Positions 36,603 through 46,193 are shown, counted from the stretch's first letter. The stretch: 64,000 bases of DNA from Shinella sp. XGS7 (GCF_020535565.1 NZ_CP084758.1:2259501-2323500); one strand, 5' to 3'. Numbers and translations are program-made. Notes: generated by a model not told the origin, from the letters alone.

Positions 36603-37949
36603 ATGAACATGCCTTCCCCCACGAATCCTGCGCCCACCGGCGGCCGTCTGGCCCTGCGCGGCGATCTGCTGGACTTCAGCGCCACGCCCGCCTGGGCCGC
36701 GCTGGACGACCCGGCGGTGCGCTACCGGCCCGACCACTGGCTGCTGATCGAGGCCGACGGCCGCATCGCCGGCGTGCAGGCGCACGAGCCCGACGCGAGC
36801 TGGCAGCGCCGCGACTACCGCGGCCGCCTGATCCTGCCCGGCTTCATCGACACCCATGTGCACTGCCCGCAGCTGGACGTGATCGCCTCCTACGGCGCCG
36901 AGCTGCTGGACTGGCTGAACACCTACACCTTCCCGGCCGAGACCCGCTATGCCGACCCGGCCGTGGCGCGCCTGGGGGCCGAGCGCTTTCTGGACGCGCT
37001 GCTGGCCCATGGCACGACCTCGGCCGTGGTCTTCCCCACGGTGCACAAGGTCTCGGCCGAGATGCTGTTCGAGGCCGCCGCGGCGCGCGGCATGCGCCTG
37101 ATCACGGGCAAGGTGCTGATGGACCGCCATGCGCCGGACGCGCTGCGCGACGATGTGGCCGGCGCCGAGCGCGACTGCGTGGACCTGATCCAGCGCTACC
37201 ACCGGCGCGAGCGCCTGGCCTATGCCGTGACCGTGCGCTTCGCGCCTACCAGCACGCCCGAGCAGCTGGCCATGGCCGGTGCCCTGTGCCGCGCCGACGC
37301 CTCGCTCTATATGCAGACCCATGTGGCCGAGAACCGCGACGAGGTGGCCTGGGTGGCCCGGCTCTTCCCGCAGGCGCGCAGCTATCTGGACGTCTATGCC
37401 CGCGAGGGCCTGCTGCACCCCCGGGCGGTGCTGGCCCATGGCATCTGGCTCGACGAGGAAGACCGCCGCGTGCTGGCCGTCAGCGGCGCCCAGGTGGCGC
37501 ACTGCCCCTCGTCCAATCTCTTTCTGGGCAGCGGGCTCTTCGACTGGGTGGCCGCACGCGAGGCGGGCTACACGGTGAGCGCGGCCTCGGATGTGGGCGG
37601 CGGCACCTCGCTGTCCATGCAGCGCACCCTGGCCGACGGCTACAAGATGCAGGCCCTGGGCGGACGCCGCCTGACGGCCTGGGCAGCCCTGCACGCCGCC
37701 ACCCTGGGCGCGGCCCAGGGCCTGGGTTTGCAGCAGGAAATCGGTGCTTTCGAGGCCGGTACACTGGCGGACGTCTGTGTCTGGGACTGGGCCTGCGGCC
37801 CGGTGGCGCAGGCGCGCGACGCCGTGGTGCGCGGCCTGCACGAGCGGGTGTTCGCCTGGCTGACCCTGTCGGACGAACGCAATCTGGTGGCCAGCTATGT
37901 GGCCGGTGTTCCGCGCTTCAGGCGCGATCCTGAGGGCGAGCAAGCATGA
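36603..37949 (+). CDS. guaD: guanine deaminase
   Basis: Deaminates guanine to xanthine, feeding xanthine dehydrogenase encoded next door. 448 residues of the amidohydrolase superfamily with zinc ligands in PGFIDTHVHCPQLD (near residue 85), THVAENRDE, VLAHGIWL and SDVGGGTSLS. The inserted LNTYTFPAETRYAD after the first motif is typical for guanine deaminase. Its stop overlaps the start of the ABC ATPase (ATGA), tying uptake to deamination. Confidence 0.93.
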   Translation: MNMPSPTNPAPTGGRLALRGDLLDFSATPAWAALDDPAVRYRPDHWLLIEADGRIAGVQAHEPDASWQRRDYRGRLILPGFIDTHVHCPQLDVIASYGAELLDWLNTYTFPAETRYADPAVARLGAERFLDALLAHGTTSAVVFPTVHKVSAEMLFEAAAARGMRLITGKVLMDRHAPDALRDDVAGAERDCVDLIQRYHRRERLAYAVTVRFAPTSTPEQLAMAGALCRADASLYMQTHVAENRDEVAWVARLFPQARSYLDVYAREGLLHPRAVLAHGIWLDEEDRRVLAVSGAQVAHCPSSNLFLGSGLFDWVAAREAGYTVSAASDVGGGTSLSMQRTLADGYKMQALGGRRLTAWAALHAATLGAAQGLGLQQEIGAFEAGTLADVCVWDWACGPVAQARDAVVRGLHERVFAWLTLSDERNLVASYVAGVPRFRRDPEGEQA

Positions 37950-39502
37950 CTCTGCGTCTCGAGCTGAGCGGCATCAGCAAGCAGTACCCCGCGGTCAAGG
38001 CCAATGACGATATCGCCCTGCGGGTGGAGCCCGGCGAAATCCACGCCCTTCTCGGCGAGAACGGCGCGGGCAAGTCCACCCTCGTGAAGATGCTCTTCGG
38101 CGCGGTGCAGCCCGACGCCGGCCGCATCCGCTGGAACGGCCAGGAGCTGGTGATCAAGAGCCCGGCCCAGGCGCGGGCCCTGGGTATCAGCATGGTCTAC
38201 CAGCACTTCTCGCTCTTCGACACGCTCAGCGCGGCCGAGAACGTCTGGCTGGGCCTGGACAAGAGCCTCTCCCTGGCCGAGGTGAAGGCGCGCATCCGCG
38301 AGGTGGCGGCCAGCTACGGCCTGGACGTGGACCCTGAGCGCCCGGTGCACAGCCTCTCGGTGGGCGAGCGCCAGCGCGTGGAGATCGTGCGGGCCCTGCT
38401 CACCAAGCCCCAGCTGCTGATCCTGGACGAGCCCACCTCGGTGCTCACGCCCCAGGCGGTGGAGCGGCTCTTCATGATCCTGCGCCAGCTCAGCAGCGAG
38501 GGCTGCGCCATCCTCTACATCAGCCACAAGCTCGACGAGATCCGCGCCCTGTGCCACCACTGCACGGTGCTGCGTGGCGGGCGGGTGACCGGCGAGGTGG
38601 ACCCGCGCACCCAGAGCAATGCCGAGCTCTCGCGCCTGATGATTGGCGCCGAGCCGCCCCAGCTGCGCCACGCGGCGCGCGCGCAAGGCCCGCTGGCCCT
38701 GGAGCTGCGCAACTTGTCCCTCGCCAAGGCCAGCGCCTTCGGCACCGATCTGCAGGACATTGCCCTGAGCCTGCATGCGGGCGAGATCGTGGGCGTGGCC
38801 GGCGTCTCGGGCAATGGCCAGCAGGAGCTGATGGCCGCGCTCTCGGGCGAGGACCCGCGCGCGCCGGCCGGCAGCGTGCGCCTCTTCGGCGCCGACATCG
38901 CCCGCGCCGGCGCGCGCCGCCGGCGCCGCCTGGGCCTGCACTTCGTGCCCGAGGAGCGCCTGGGCCGCGGCGCGGTGCCCACGCTCTCGCTGGCGCAGAA
39001 CACCCTGCTCACCCGCACCGAGGCGGTCAAGGCCGGCGGCCTGCTGTCCATGGCCCAGGTGCGGCGCCAGGCGGCCGAGCTGATCCAGCGCTTCGGCGTC
39101 AAGGCCGGCGGCCCGGATGCGGCGGCCAAGAGCCTGTCGGGCGGCAATCTGCAGAAGTTCATCGTGGGCCGCGAGATCGCCGCCCAGCCCAAGGTGCTGA
39201 TCATTGCCCAGCCCACCTGGGGCGTGGATGTGGGCGCGGCCGCCCAGATCCGCGGCGAGTTGCTCAAGCTGCGCGAGGCGGGCTGCGCCCTGCTGGTGGT
39301 GAGCGAGGAGCTGGACGAGCTCTTCGAGATCAGCGACCGCCTGGTGGTCATGGCCAAGGGCCGGCTCTCGCCCTCGCTGCCCGTGGCCGAGGCCACGGTG
39401 GAGCGCATCGGCATCTGGATGAGCGGCCTGTGGGACGCACCGGCCCCGGAGGCGGGCCAGAACAAGAACACGATGAAGGAGAGCGCCGGTGCTCAAGCTT
39501 GA
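37946..39502 (+). CDS. purine/nucleoside ABC transporter ATPase (two NBDs)
   Basis: A 518-residue ATPase with two nucleotide-binding halves, as in the YufO/NupO and RbsA-like group. First half: Walker A LGENGAGKSTLVKML, signature LSVGERQRVEIVRA, Walker B LLILDEPTSVLTPQ, H-loop YISHKLDEI. Second half: Walker A-like GVSGNGQQELM (lacks the Lys, as is normal), signature LSGGNLQKFIVGRE, and IAQPTWGVDVGA. The gene overlaps guaD by 4 bp and the next permease by 14 bp. With the BMP lipoprotein at 41514 it forms a four-gene importer likely for guanine, xanthine or their nucleosides. Confidence 0.92.
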   Translation: MTLRLELSGISKQYPAVKANDDIALRVEPGEIHALLGENGAGKSTLVKMLFGAVQPDAGRIRWNGQELVIKSPAQARALGISMVYQHFSLFDTLSAAENVWLGLDKSLSLAEVKARIREVAASYGLDVDPERPVHSLSVGERQRVEIVRALLTKPQLLILDEPTSVLTPQAVERLFMILRQLSSEGCAILYISHKLDEIRALCHHCTVLRGGRVTGEVDPRTQSNAELSRLMIGAEPPQLRHAARAQGPLALELRNLSLAKASAFGTDLQDIALSLHAGEIVGVAGVSGNGQQELMAALSGEDPRAPAGSVRLFGADIARAGARRRRRLGLHFVPEERLGRGAVPTLSLAQNTLLTRTEAVKAGGLLSMAQVRRQAAELIQRFGVKAGGPDAAAKSLSGGNLQKFIVGREIAAQPKVLIIAQPTWGVDVGAAAQIRGELLKLREAGCALLVVSEELDELFEISDRLVVMAKGRLSPSLPVAEATVERIGIWMSGLWDAPAPEAGQNKNTMKESAGAQA

Positions 39503-40556
39503 GGTGAGGCCTCAGCCCTCGAAATGGATGTCCCTGGCCTCGCCCCTGCTGGCCCTGGCCCTGACCGTGGTGCTGGGCCTGGGGCTCTTCGTGCTGCTGG
39601 GCAAGGACCCGCTGCGCGGCCTTCAGATGTTCTTCTGGGAGCCGATCAAGAGCGCCTATGCCTGGAGCGAGCTGGGCATCAAGGCCACGCCCCTGGTGCT
39701 GATCGCCCTGGGCCTGGCGGTGTGCTTCCGCTCCAATGTCTGGAATATCGGCGCCGAGGGGCAGTTCATCGTCGGCGCCCTGGCCGGCGGCTGGGTGGCC
39801 ATGCAGGCCACGCCCGAGACCGGGCGCGGCATCGTGGTGCTGATCCTGCTGGCCGGCGTGGCGGGCGGGGCGGCCTGGGCCGCGCTCACGGCCCTGCTGC
39901 GCGACCGCTTCAATGCCAACGAGATCCTGGTCAGCCTGATGCTGGTCTATGTGGCCGATCTGCTGCTGGGCTATCTGGTCTACGGCCCCTGGAAAGACCC
40001 CCAGGGCTACAACTTCCCCCAGACCATCAGCTTCCTGGCCAGCACCAAGATCCCGCGCCTGTTTGAGGGCTGGCGGGTGAATATCGGCGTGCTGATCGCC
40101 CTGGGCGCGGTGGCGGGTTTCTGGCTGCTGCTGTTCCGCACCTATGCGGGCTTTGCCCTGCAGGTGGGCGGCCTGGCGCCGGCGGCGGCGCGCTACGCGG
40201 GCTTCTCCTCGCGCCGCGCGCTGTGGACGGCCCTGCTGCTCTCGGGCGGCATGGCGGGTCTGGCCGGCGCGCTGGAGGCGGCCGGGCCGCTGGGCCAGCT
40301 CACGCCCCATGTGCCGGCGGGCTATGGCTTCGCGGCCATCATCGTGGCCTTTGTGGGACGGCTGCATCCGGTGGGCATCGTGTTCTCGGCCATCCTGATG
40401 AGCATGTTCTACATCGGCGGCGAGCTGGCGCAGTCGCGCCTGGGCCTGCCCAAGTCCATCACCGGCGTGTTCCAGGGCCTGCTGCTCTTCACCCTGCTGG
40501 CCTGCGACACCCTGATCCACTACCGCTTGCGTCTGGGCAAGCCCAGCCAGGCCTGA
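39489..40556 (+). CDS. purine/nucleoside ABC transporter permease (YufP-like)
   Basis: A 355-residue inner-membrane permease of the BPD_transp_2 family, about ten hydrophobic segments. GTG start at 39489 inside the 3' end of the ATPase gene. Family segments: FRSNVWNIGAEGQFIVGALAGGWVAM, RDRFNANEILVSLMLVYVADLLLGYLV, GFSSRRALWTALLLSGGMAGLAGALEAAG and GYGFAAIIVAFVGRLHPVGI. Eight bases separate it from the second permease. Confidence 0.92.
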   Translation: MLKLEVRPQPSKWMSLASPLLALALTVVLGLGLFVLLGKDPLRGLQMFFWEPIKSAYAWSELGIKATPLVLIALGLAVCFRSNVWNIGAEGQFIVGALAGGWVAMQATPETGRGIVVLILLAGVAGGAAWAALTALLRDRFNANEILVSLMLVYVADLLLGYLVYGPWKDPQGYNFPQTISFLASTKIPRLFEGWRVNIGVLIALGAVAGFWLLLFRTYAGFALQVGGLAPAAARYAGFSSRRALWTALLLSGGMAGLAGALEAAGPLGQLTPHVPAGYGFAAIIVAFVGRLHPVGIVFSAILMSMFYIGGELAQSRLGLPKSITGVFQGLLLFTLLACDTLIHYRLRLGKPSQA

Positions 40557-40563
40557 AGCCGCC

Positions 40564-41484
40564 ATGGAAAGCTACGCACTCCTGATTGCCGCGGCCATGA
40601 ATGCCGGCACCCTGCTGGCCATCGCGGCCCTGGGCCTTCTGATCAATGAACGCGCCGGGGTGGTGAACCTGGGCGCCGAGGGCATGATGCTGGTGGCCGC
40701 CATCGCCGGCTTTGCCACCGCGGTGCACACCGGCAGCGATGTGCTGGCCTTTGCCGCGGGCATGGGCGCGGGCGCCCTGCTGGCCGCGGCCTTTGGTGGC
40801 CTGGTGATCTGGCTCAACACCAACCAGTACGCCGCGGGCCTGGCGCTCAGCCTCTTCGGCACCGGCTTCTCGGCCTTTGTGGGCATCGGCTATGTGCAGG
40901 AGAAGCTCAGCACCCGGCCCAGCTTTGCCGTGCCCGGGCTCTCGGAGATTCCCTTTGTGGGCGCGGCCCTGTTCCGCCAGCATCCCATGGTCTATGTGGC
41001 CATTGCCCTGACCCTGGGCCTGAGCTGGTTCCTCTACCGCTCGCGCGCCGGTTTGGTGCTGCGCGCGGTGGGCGAGTCGCCCGAGTCGGCTCACGCCCTG
41101 GGCTACCCGGTGCGGCGCATCCGTCTGGCCGCGGTGATGGCCGGTGGCGCGCTGTGCGGCTTGGCCGGCGCCTATGTCTCGGTGATCTACACCCCGCTGT
41201 GGGTGGAGGGCATGATCGCCGGCAAGGGCTGGATCGCGCTGGCCCTGACCACCTTCGCCACCTGGCGCCCGGCACGGGTCTTGCTCGGTGCTTATCTCTT
41301 CGGTTTCGTCACCATGCTGCAGTTTCATCTGCAAGGGCAGGGCGTGCAGATTGCGAGCCAGTTCCTCTCGATGCTGCCCTATCTGTCCACCATCGTGGTG
41401 CTGGTGCTGATCTCCAGCAATGCCAGCTTCATCCGTGCCAATATGCCGGCCTCGCTGGGCAAGCCGTTTTTCCCTGGTTCCTGA
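40564..41484 (+). CDS. purine/nucleoside ABC transporter permease (YufQ-like)
   Basis: A 306-residue BPD_transp_2 permease, partner of the preceding one. Segments: GTLLAIAALGLLINERAGVVNLGAEGMML, ALSLFGTGFSAFVGIGY, GESPESAHALGYPVRRIRLAAVMAGGALCGLAGAYVSVIYTPLWVEGMIAGKGWIALALTTFATWRP (contains the coupling loop). Third gene of the importer; followed by 29 bp with TCGGAGGA before the binding protein. Confidence 0.92.
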   Translation: MESYALLIAAAMNAGTLLAIAALGLLINERAGVVNLGAEGMMLVAAIAGFATAVHTGSDVLAFAAGMGAGALLAAAFGGLVIWLNTNQYAAGLALSLFGTGFSAFVGIGYVQEKLSTRPSFAVPGLSEIPFVGAALFRQHPMVYVAIALTLGLSWFLYRSRAGLVLRAVGESPESAHALGYPVRRIRLAAVMAGGALCGLAGAYVSVIYTPLWVEGMIAGKGWIALALTTFATWRPARVLLGAYLFGFVTMLQFHLQGQGVQIASQFLSMLPYLSTIVVLVLISSNASFIRANMPASLGKPFFPGS

Positions 41485-41513
41485 ACGCTAGACCTACCCC
41501 TCGGAGGACATCC

Positions 41514-42671
41514 ATGATTTTCCAGAACAAGCGCGATCTGCTGAAGCTGGCCGCCTCGGTGGCGGCCATCGCCGCCCTGGCCGCCTGCGGCAAGAAGGAA
41601 GAGCCCGCGGCCGCCGCCCCGGCCGCCTCGGAGCCCGCCGCCGCGGCCAAGCCCGAGCCGCTCAAGATCGCCTTTGCCTACATCGGCCCCGTGGGCGATG
41701 GTGGCTGGACCTTTGCCCACGACAACGCCCGCAAGGCCGTGGAAAAGGAATTCGGCGACAAGATCGTGACCAGCTTCGTCGAGAAGGTGCCCGAGGCCGC
41801 CGACGCCGAGCGCGTGTTCCGCGACATGGCCAGCCAGGGCAACAAGCTGATCTTCGGCACGACCTTCGGCTATATGGAGCCCATGCTCAAGGCCGCCGCC
41901 GATCTCAAGGACGTGAAGTTCGAGCATGCCACCGGCTACAAGCAGGCCGAGAACATGCGCACCTACGACTCGCGCACCTATGAGGGCGCCTATATGGCCG
42001 GCGTGATCGCCGGCAAGATGACCAAGAGCAATACCGTGGGCGTGGTGGGCTCGGTGCCCATCCCCGAGGTGATCCGCAATATCAACAGCTTCACCCTGGG
42101 CGCGCAGAGCAGCAACCCGAAGATCAAGGTCAAGGTGGTGTGGGTCAACCAGTGGTTCGATCCCCCGAAGGAAACCGAGGCCGCGCAAAGCCTGATCGAC
42201 GGCGGCGCCGACGTGCTGATGCAGAACACCGACTCCAGCGCCGTGCTGCAGACCGCCGAGAAGAACGGCAAGTACGCCTTCGGCTGGGACTCGGACATGA
42301 CCGCCTACGGCCCCAAGGCCCATCTGGGTTCGGCCATCATCAACTGGGCGCCGTACTACATCGCCTCGGTGCGTGAGGCCCTGGACGGCAAGTGGAGCGC
42401 CGGCGCCGGCAAGCACGCCTGGTGGGGCGTGAAGGAAGGCGCCATCGACATGGTTTCGGTGGCCGAGGTCGTGCCGGCCGAGGTGAAGGAACAGGTCGAG
42501 AAGGTCAAGGCCGGCCTCAAGGACGGCAGCTTCGTGATCTGGAAGGGCCCCATCGTCGGCCAGGACGGCAAGGAGATCCTGAAGAAGGACGAAGTCGCCG
42601 ACGACAAGTTCCTCTCCGGCGTCAACTTCTACGTCAAGGGTGTCGAGGGCAAGGTGCCCGGCAGCAAGTAA
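41514..42671 (+). CDS. BMP family ABC transporter substrate-binding lipoprotein
   Basis: A 385-residue binding protein of the BMP (Med/PnrA) family, which bind nucleosides or purine bases. Signal with lipobox IAALAACGKKEE; an Ala/Pro linker leads to KIAFAYIGPVGDGGWTFAHDNARKAVEK. Further family marks: GTTFGYMEPMLKAAAD, TYDSRTYEGAYMAGVIAGKMT, QSLIDGGADVLMQNTDSSAVLQ. The start at 41514 follows CGGAGGA by 8 bases. Last gene of the unit, followed by a strong terminator. Confidence 0.93.
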   Translation: MIFQNKRDLLKLAASVAAIAALAACGKKEEPAAAAPAASEPAAAAKPEPLKIAFAYIGPVGDGGWTFAHDNARKAVEKEFGDKIVTSFVEKVPEAADAERVFRDMASQGNKLIFGTTFGYMEPMLKAAADLKDVKFEHATGYKQAENMRTYDSRTYEGAYMAGVIAGKMTKSNTVGVVGSVPIPEVIRNINSFTLGAQSSNPKIKVKVVWVNQWFDPPKETEAAQSLIDGGADVLMQNTDSSAVLQTAEKNGKYAFGWDSDMTAYGPKAHLGSAIINWAPYYIASVREALDGKWSAGAGKHAWWGVKEGAIDMVSVAEVVPAEVKEQVEKVKAGLKDGSFVIWKGPIVGQDGKEILKKDEVADDKFLSGVNFYVKGVEGKVPGSK

Positions 42672-42695
42672 GCCGAGCGGCCTGTTCCAGCCCCG

Positions 42696-42724
42696 AAAAC
42701 GCCACGCCTCGCGTGGCGTTTTTT
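42696..42724 (+). terminator. rho-independent terminator after the BMP gene
   Basis: Nine-base-pair stem ACGCCACGC / GCGTGGCGT with a three-base loop, followed by six T. It lies 25 bp after the stop and ends the guaD-importer operon. Confidence 0.93.
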
Positions 42725-42875
42725 CTTTGGCTCGGCCCGTCAGCCCTGGGCGTCGTTCATCCCGCCATCGCTGCAGCCCGTCGCCCGGGCGCCGCGCGGC
42801 GGTCCGCGCTTTCCTACAGTGCCGGCTGCCGGCTGATCGGCCGGTGTCCACAAGCCTCTGGAGGAGAGCTCAACC

Positions 42876-44843
42876 ATGAAGTCGTCCAAGCACAAGATAC
42901 CGGCCCGCACCCTGGGCGTCCTGACCCTGCTGGGGGCCGCCCTGGCCTTGTCGGTCCCGGCCCAGGCCGCCGATGCCGGCCGTGCCGGCGCCAACCCCGC
43001 TGCCGCGCGCAGTGGCAGCGGCAGCGGCAGTTTCGCGGCGCCCAAGCGCTACAGCATCGAGCAGTTCATGGCGAGCACCCGCGTCAGCGGCGCCTCCTTC
43101 TCGGCAGACGAGAAGCGCATCCTCTTCTCCAGCAATGCCAGCGGCATCTTCAATGTCTACGCCATGCCGGTGGGCGGCGGCGAGCCCCAGGCCCTGACGA
43201 AGTCGAGCACCGACAGCAACTATGCCGTGGGCTTCTTCCCCCAGGACGACCGCGTGCTCTTCACCCGCGACCAGGGCGGCAACGAGGACAACCACCTCTA
43301 TGTGCGCGAGCTCGACGGCACGGAGAAAGACCTGACCCCGGGCAGCAAGCTCAAGGCCATCTTCGCCAGCTGGGCGCATGACGGCAGCGCCTTCTATGTG
43401 GCCACCAATGAGCGCGACCCGCGCTTCCACGATCTCTACCGCTACGACGCCAAGACCTACGCCCGCAGCCTGGTCTACAAGAACGAACAGGGCCTGAGCG
43501 TCAGCGATATCAGCCGCGACGGGCGCTGGATCGCCCTGGTCAAGACCAATACCACGGCCGATTCCGACCTCTATCTCTACGACACCCGCAGCCAGGAAAC
43601 CCGCCACATCACGCCACACCAGGGCGTGGCCAGCTACGAGGCCGCAGGCTTCACGCCCGACGGCAAGCGCCTGCTGATGCTCTCCAACGAGGGCAGCGAG
43701 TTCAGCCGCATCGTGGCCTACGATCTGGCCAGCGGCGCCAAGAGCGAGTTCGAGAAGGCGGACTGGGACATCGTCTACAGCGAGTACTCGCACGACGGAC
43801 GCTACCGCGTCACGGGCATCAATGCCGATGCCAGCATCCAGGTGCGCATCAGCGGCCCGGACGGCAAGCCGGTGGCCCTGCCCAAGCTGCCCGAGGGCCA
43901 GATCCGCGGCGCGCATTTCTCGCGCAGCGGCAGCAAGCTGGCCTTCTACATCAATGGCGACCGCTCGCCCAGCAATCTCTTCGTCTATGACTTCGGCCGT
44001 CAGCAACTCAGCCAGCTGACCCAGAGCCTGTCGCGAGAGATCGACCCGCAGGATCTGGTGGAAGGGCGCATCGTGCGCTTCAAGTCCTTCGACGGCCTGA
44101 GCATCCCCTCGGTCTACTACCAGCCCAAGGGCGCCTCGCCCGAGGCCAAGGTGCCGGCCGTGGTGCTGGTGCATGGCGGGCCGGGCGGCCAGACCATGCG
44201 CGGCTACTCGGCGCTCTCCCAGTACCTGGCCAACCAGGGCTATGCCGTGCTGGGCATCAACAACCGCGGCAGCTCCGGCTATGGCAAGAGCTTCTACACG
44301 GCCGACGACGGCAAGCATGGCCGCGAGCCGCTGTGGGACTGCATAGAGGCCAAGACCTATCTGGCCAGCACCGGCGTGATCGATCCCGACCGCATCGCCA
44401 TCATGGGCGGCTCCTACGGCGGCTATATGACGCTGGCGGCCCTGACCTTCCGTCCCGAGGCCTTCAAGGTGGGCATCGACATCTTCGGTGTCTCCAACTG
44501 GCTGCGCACCCTGGAATCCATCCCGCCCTACTGGGAGAGCTTCCGTCAGGCGCTTTACCAGGAGGTGGGCGATCCGGTGAAGGACAAGGACTTCCTGATC
44601 GCCACCTCGCCGCTGTTCCACGCCAAGAACATCCGCGTGCCCCTGATGGTGATACAAGGCGCCAATGACCCGCGCGTGATCAAGCCTGAGAGCGACGAGA
44701 TCGTGGCTGCGGCCAAGGCGCGTGGCGTGCCGGTGGACTATCTGGTCTTCGAGGACGAGGGCCACGGCTTTGCCAAGAAGAAGAACGAGGCCGAGGCCTA
44801 CCGCCGCATCGCGCAGTTCCTGGACACGCATCTGCGCCGCTGA
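42876..44843 (+). CDS. secreted S9 family prolyl oligopeptidase-like peptidase
   Basis: A 655-residue exported serine peptidase (acylaminoacyl-peptidase/DPP-like). Signal peptide ends VPAQAA; GGAGGAGA stands before the ATG. A beta-propeller (repeats like SADEKRILFSS and SHDGRYRVTG) precedes an alpha/beta hydrolase with LVHGGPGGQ, nucleophile Ser in IMGGSYGGYM near residue 513, Asp in QGANDPRV and His in DEGHGF. All three catalytic residues are present, unlike the S9 gene at 3378. It is a single transcription unit between a terminator and a mobile patch. Confidence 0.93.
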   Translation: MKSSKHKIPARTLGVLTLLGAALALSVPAQAADAGRAGANPAAARSGSGSGSFAAPKRYSIEQFMASTRVSGASFSADEKRILFSSNASGIFNVYAMPVGGGEPQALTKSSTDSNYAVGFFPQDDRVLFTRDQGGNEDNHLYVRELDGTEKDLTPGSKLKAIFASWAHDGSAFYVATNERDPRFHDLYRYDAKTYARSLVYKNEQGLSVSDISRDGRWIALVKTNTTADSDLYLYDTRSQETRHITPHQGVASYEAAGFTPDGKRLLMLSNEGSEFSRIVAYDLASGAKSEFEKADWDIVYSEYSHDGRYRVTGINADASIQVRISGPDGKPVALPKLPEGQIRGAHFSRSGSKLAFYINGDRSPSNLFVYDFGRQQLSQLTQSLSREIDPQDLVEGRIVRFKSFDGLSIPSVYYQPKGASPEAKVPAVVLVHGGPGGQTMRGYSALSQYLANQGYAVLGINNRGSSGYGKSFYTADDGKHGREPLWDCIEAKTYLASTGVIDPDRIAIMGGSYGGYMTLAALTFRPEAFKVGIDIFGVSNWLRTLESIPPYWESFRQALYQEVGDPVKDKDFLIATSPLFHAKNIRVPLMVIQGANDPRVIKPESDEIVAAAKARGVPVDYLVFEDEGHGFAKKKNEAEAYRRIAQFLDTHLRR

Positions 44844-44924
44844 GCGTGCCGCCGCCGACCTGCCATGAGGTGGGTCGGCCCGGGCGAAGCCGCGCTCTTC
44901 CCAGGAAGTTTGACATCCGCCTGC

Positions 44925-45012
44925 CCAGACCCCCACCGCCCAGCGCTGCCTCGCTCGCGCACGGCGCATGAACCGGGTGCTGGGCCATAGCGACGCCCAC
45001 CTCGATGCGGCC
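44925..45012 (+). pseudogene. short fragment of an AraC family regulator gene, relative of 49426-50451
   Basis: About 85 bp align without gaps to 49485-49572 at a constant offset of 4560 bp. The clearest block reads GCGCATGAACCGGGTGCTGG in both copies, and the translation RMNRVLGHSDAHLDA matches RMNRVLDHIDAHLDA at the start of the AraC domain. Homology stops after the second copy's DAHLDA; the rest of the gene is missing. The two copies bracket the IS and cassette region. Confidence 0.75.
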
Positions 45013-45032
45013 CGGCGCTGCCTGCCCTCCGA

Positions 45033-45065
45033 GCCGCCACGCTACCCGCGTGGCGGCTTTTCTCT
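45033..45065 (+). terminator. rho-independent terminator
   Basis: Perfect ten-base stem GCCGCCACGC / GCGTGGCGGC with loop TACCC and a TTTTCTCTT tail. It lies about 190 bp after the S9 gene stop and could end that transcript; the stretch between 44844 and 45264 otherwise holds only the AraC fragment and no recognisable gene. Confidence 0.85.
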
Positions 45066-45327
45066 TGCTGTGTGTGTTTGTGAAGGGCTTGAGCGAGGCG
45101 GGCTGCCTCTGTGGATCACGCGTGCGGTCCATGGTCCGGTGTGCCGGCCCGCGCCGACTGACGGCGCCGATGCTTGATCCCGGGTCATCCTCAAGGATGT
45201 GAGGCAAGGAGATCGACTCCCCCTTCAGGGTGGACTTTTCAGCCGTGCTCTTGAGGGTGGGACATGAATCGCCCCGGATTCAGTAGACACCTCTGAGCCT
45301 CAAACCTGAGGCCCAATAGGAGGTGCC

Positions 45328-45606
45328 ATGAGTAAGCAGCGATACCCCGAAGAATTCAAGATCGAAGCGATCAAGCAGATCACCGAGCGCGGGCACAAGG
45401 TGGCCGACGTGTCGGCAAGGCTCGGCGTGAGCCAGCACAGCCTGTATGAGTGGATCAAGGCGCGCCGCATGCCCGCCGGCGAGCGTCAGGTCCAGCTGTC
45501 GCAAGCCGACGAGTTGCGTCGTCTGAAGGCTGAGCTCAAGCGCGTGACCGAGGAGCGTGACATCCTAAAAAAGGCCGCAGCGTACTTTGCCAAGCAGTCC
45601 GGGTGA
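45328..45606 (+). CDS. IS3-family transposase OrfA
   Basis: A 92-residue DNA-binding OrfA: HTH of the Tnp_1 type (KQRYPEEFKIEAIKQITERGHKVADVSARLGVSQHSLYEWIK) followed by a leucine-zipper helix (ADELRRLKAELKRVTEERDILKKAAAYFAK). Intact. GGAGGTG sits before the ATG. Its stop overlaps a GTG that begins orfB, and a slippery run upstream allows the OrfAB fusion. Confidence 0.92.
   Translation: MSKQRYPEEFKIEAIKQITERGHKVADVSARLGVSQHSLYEWIKARRMPAGERQVQLSQADELRRLKAELKRVTEERDILKKAAAYFAKQSG
45567..45573 (+). promoter_or_regulatory. programmed -1 frameshift heptamer A-AAA-AAG in IS3 orfA
   Basis: In the orfA frame the codons are CTA AAA AAG, giving the canonical slippery heptamer A_AAA_AAG. After slipping back one base the frame is open straight into orfB (orfB is in the -1 frame), so a fused OrfAB transposase would be made in the uninterrupted element, as known for IS3 elements. 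Confidence 0.85.
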
Positions 45607-46193
45607 AGTACGCGTTCATCGAGCTCCATGAGCGGGAGCACAGCGTGCGGCGCCTGTGTCAGGTCATGAAGGTGCACCCCAGCGGCTACTACGCCTGGAA
45701 GGCCGCGCCTGCGAGCCCTCGGGCCAAGGACGATCAGCGGCTGCTGGGCCTGCTCAAGCATGCATGGCTGGAGAGCGGCGGCGTGTACGGCTACCGCAAG
45801 CTCACGCTGGATATGCGCGATCTGGGCGAGCGCTGCGGTAAGCATCGCGTGGCCCGATTACTCCGGCTTGAAGGGCTGCGCTCGCAGACCGGCTATCGAC
45901 GCCGCCCTGGCATGCGCGGCGGCCAACCTGCTGTCGTAGCCCCCAACCATCTGCAGCGCCAGTTCGCGGTGGCCGAGCCCAATCAGTCCTGGGTGACCGA
46001 CATCACGTACATCCGCACCCATGAGGGCTGGCTCTATCTGGCCGTGGTGGTCGATCTGTTCTCGCGCCAGGTGGTAGGCTGGTCAATGGGCAGTCGCATT
46101 GACACAGTCCTTGTGCTTGACGCACTGATGATGGCCTTGTGGCGTCGCCAGCCCAGGCAGCCGGTCACGGTGCATTCGGACCAGGGCAGCCAG

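Noticed and set aside
44853-44881. Hairpin CCGACCT...AGGTGGGTCGG after the S9 gene
   Set aside because: No T tract follows and a much better terminator lies at 45033-45065.
45178-45264. Sequence left of IS3 as the 5' half of the truncated membrane-protein gene
   Set aside because: A frame reading DSPFRVDFSAVLLRVG is compatible but short, has an upstream stop and lacks a start; joining it to the right-hand remnant would be a guess.
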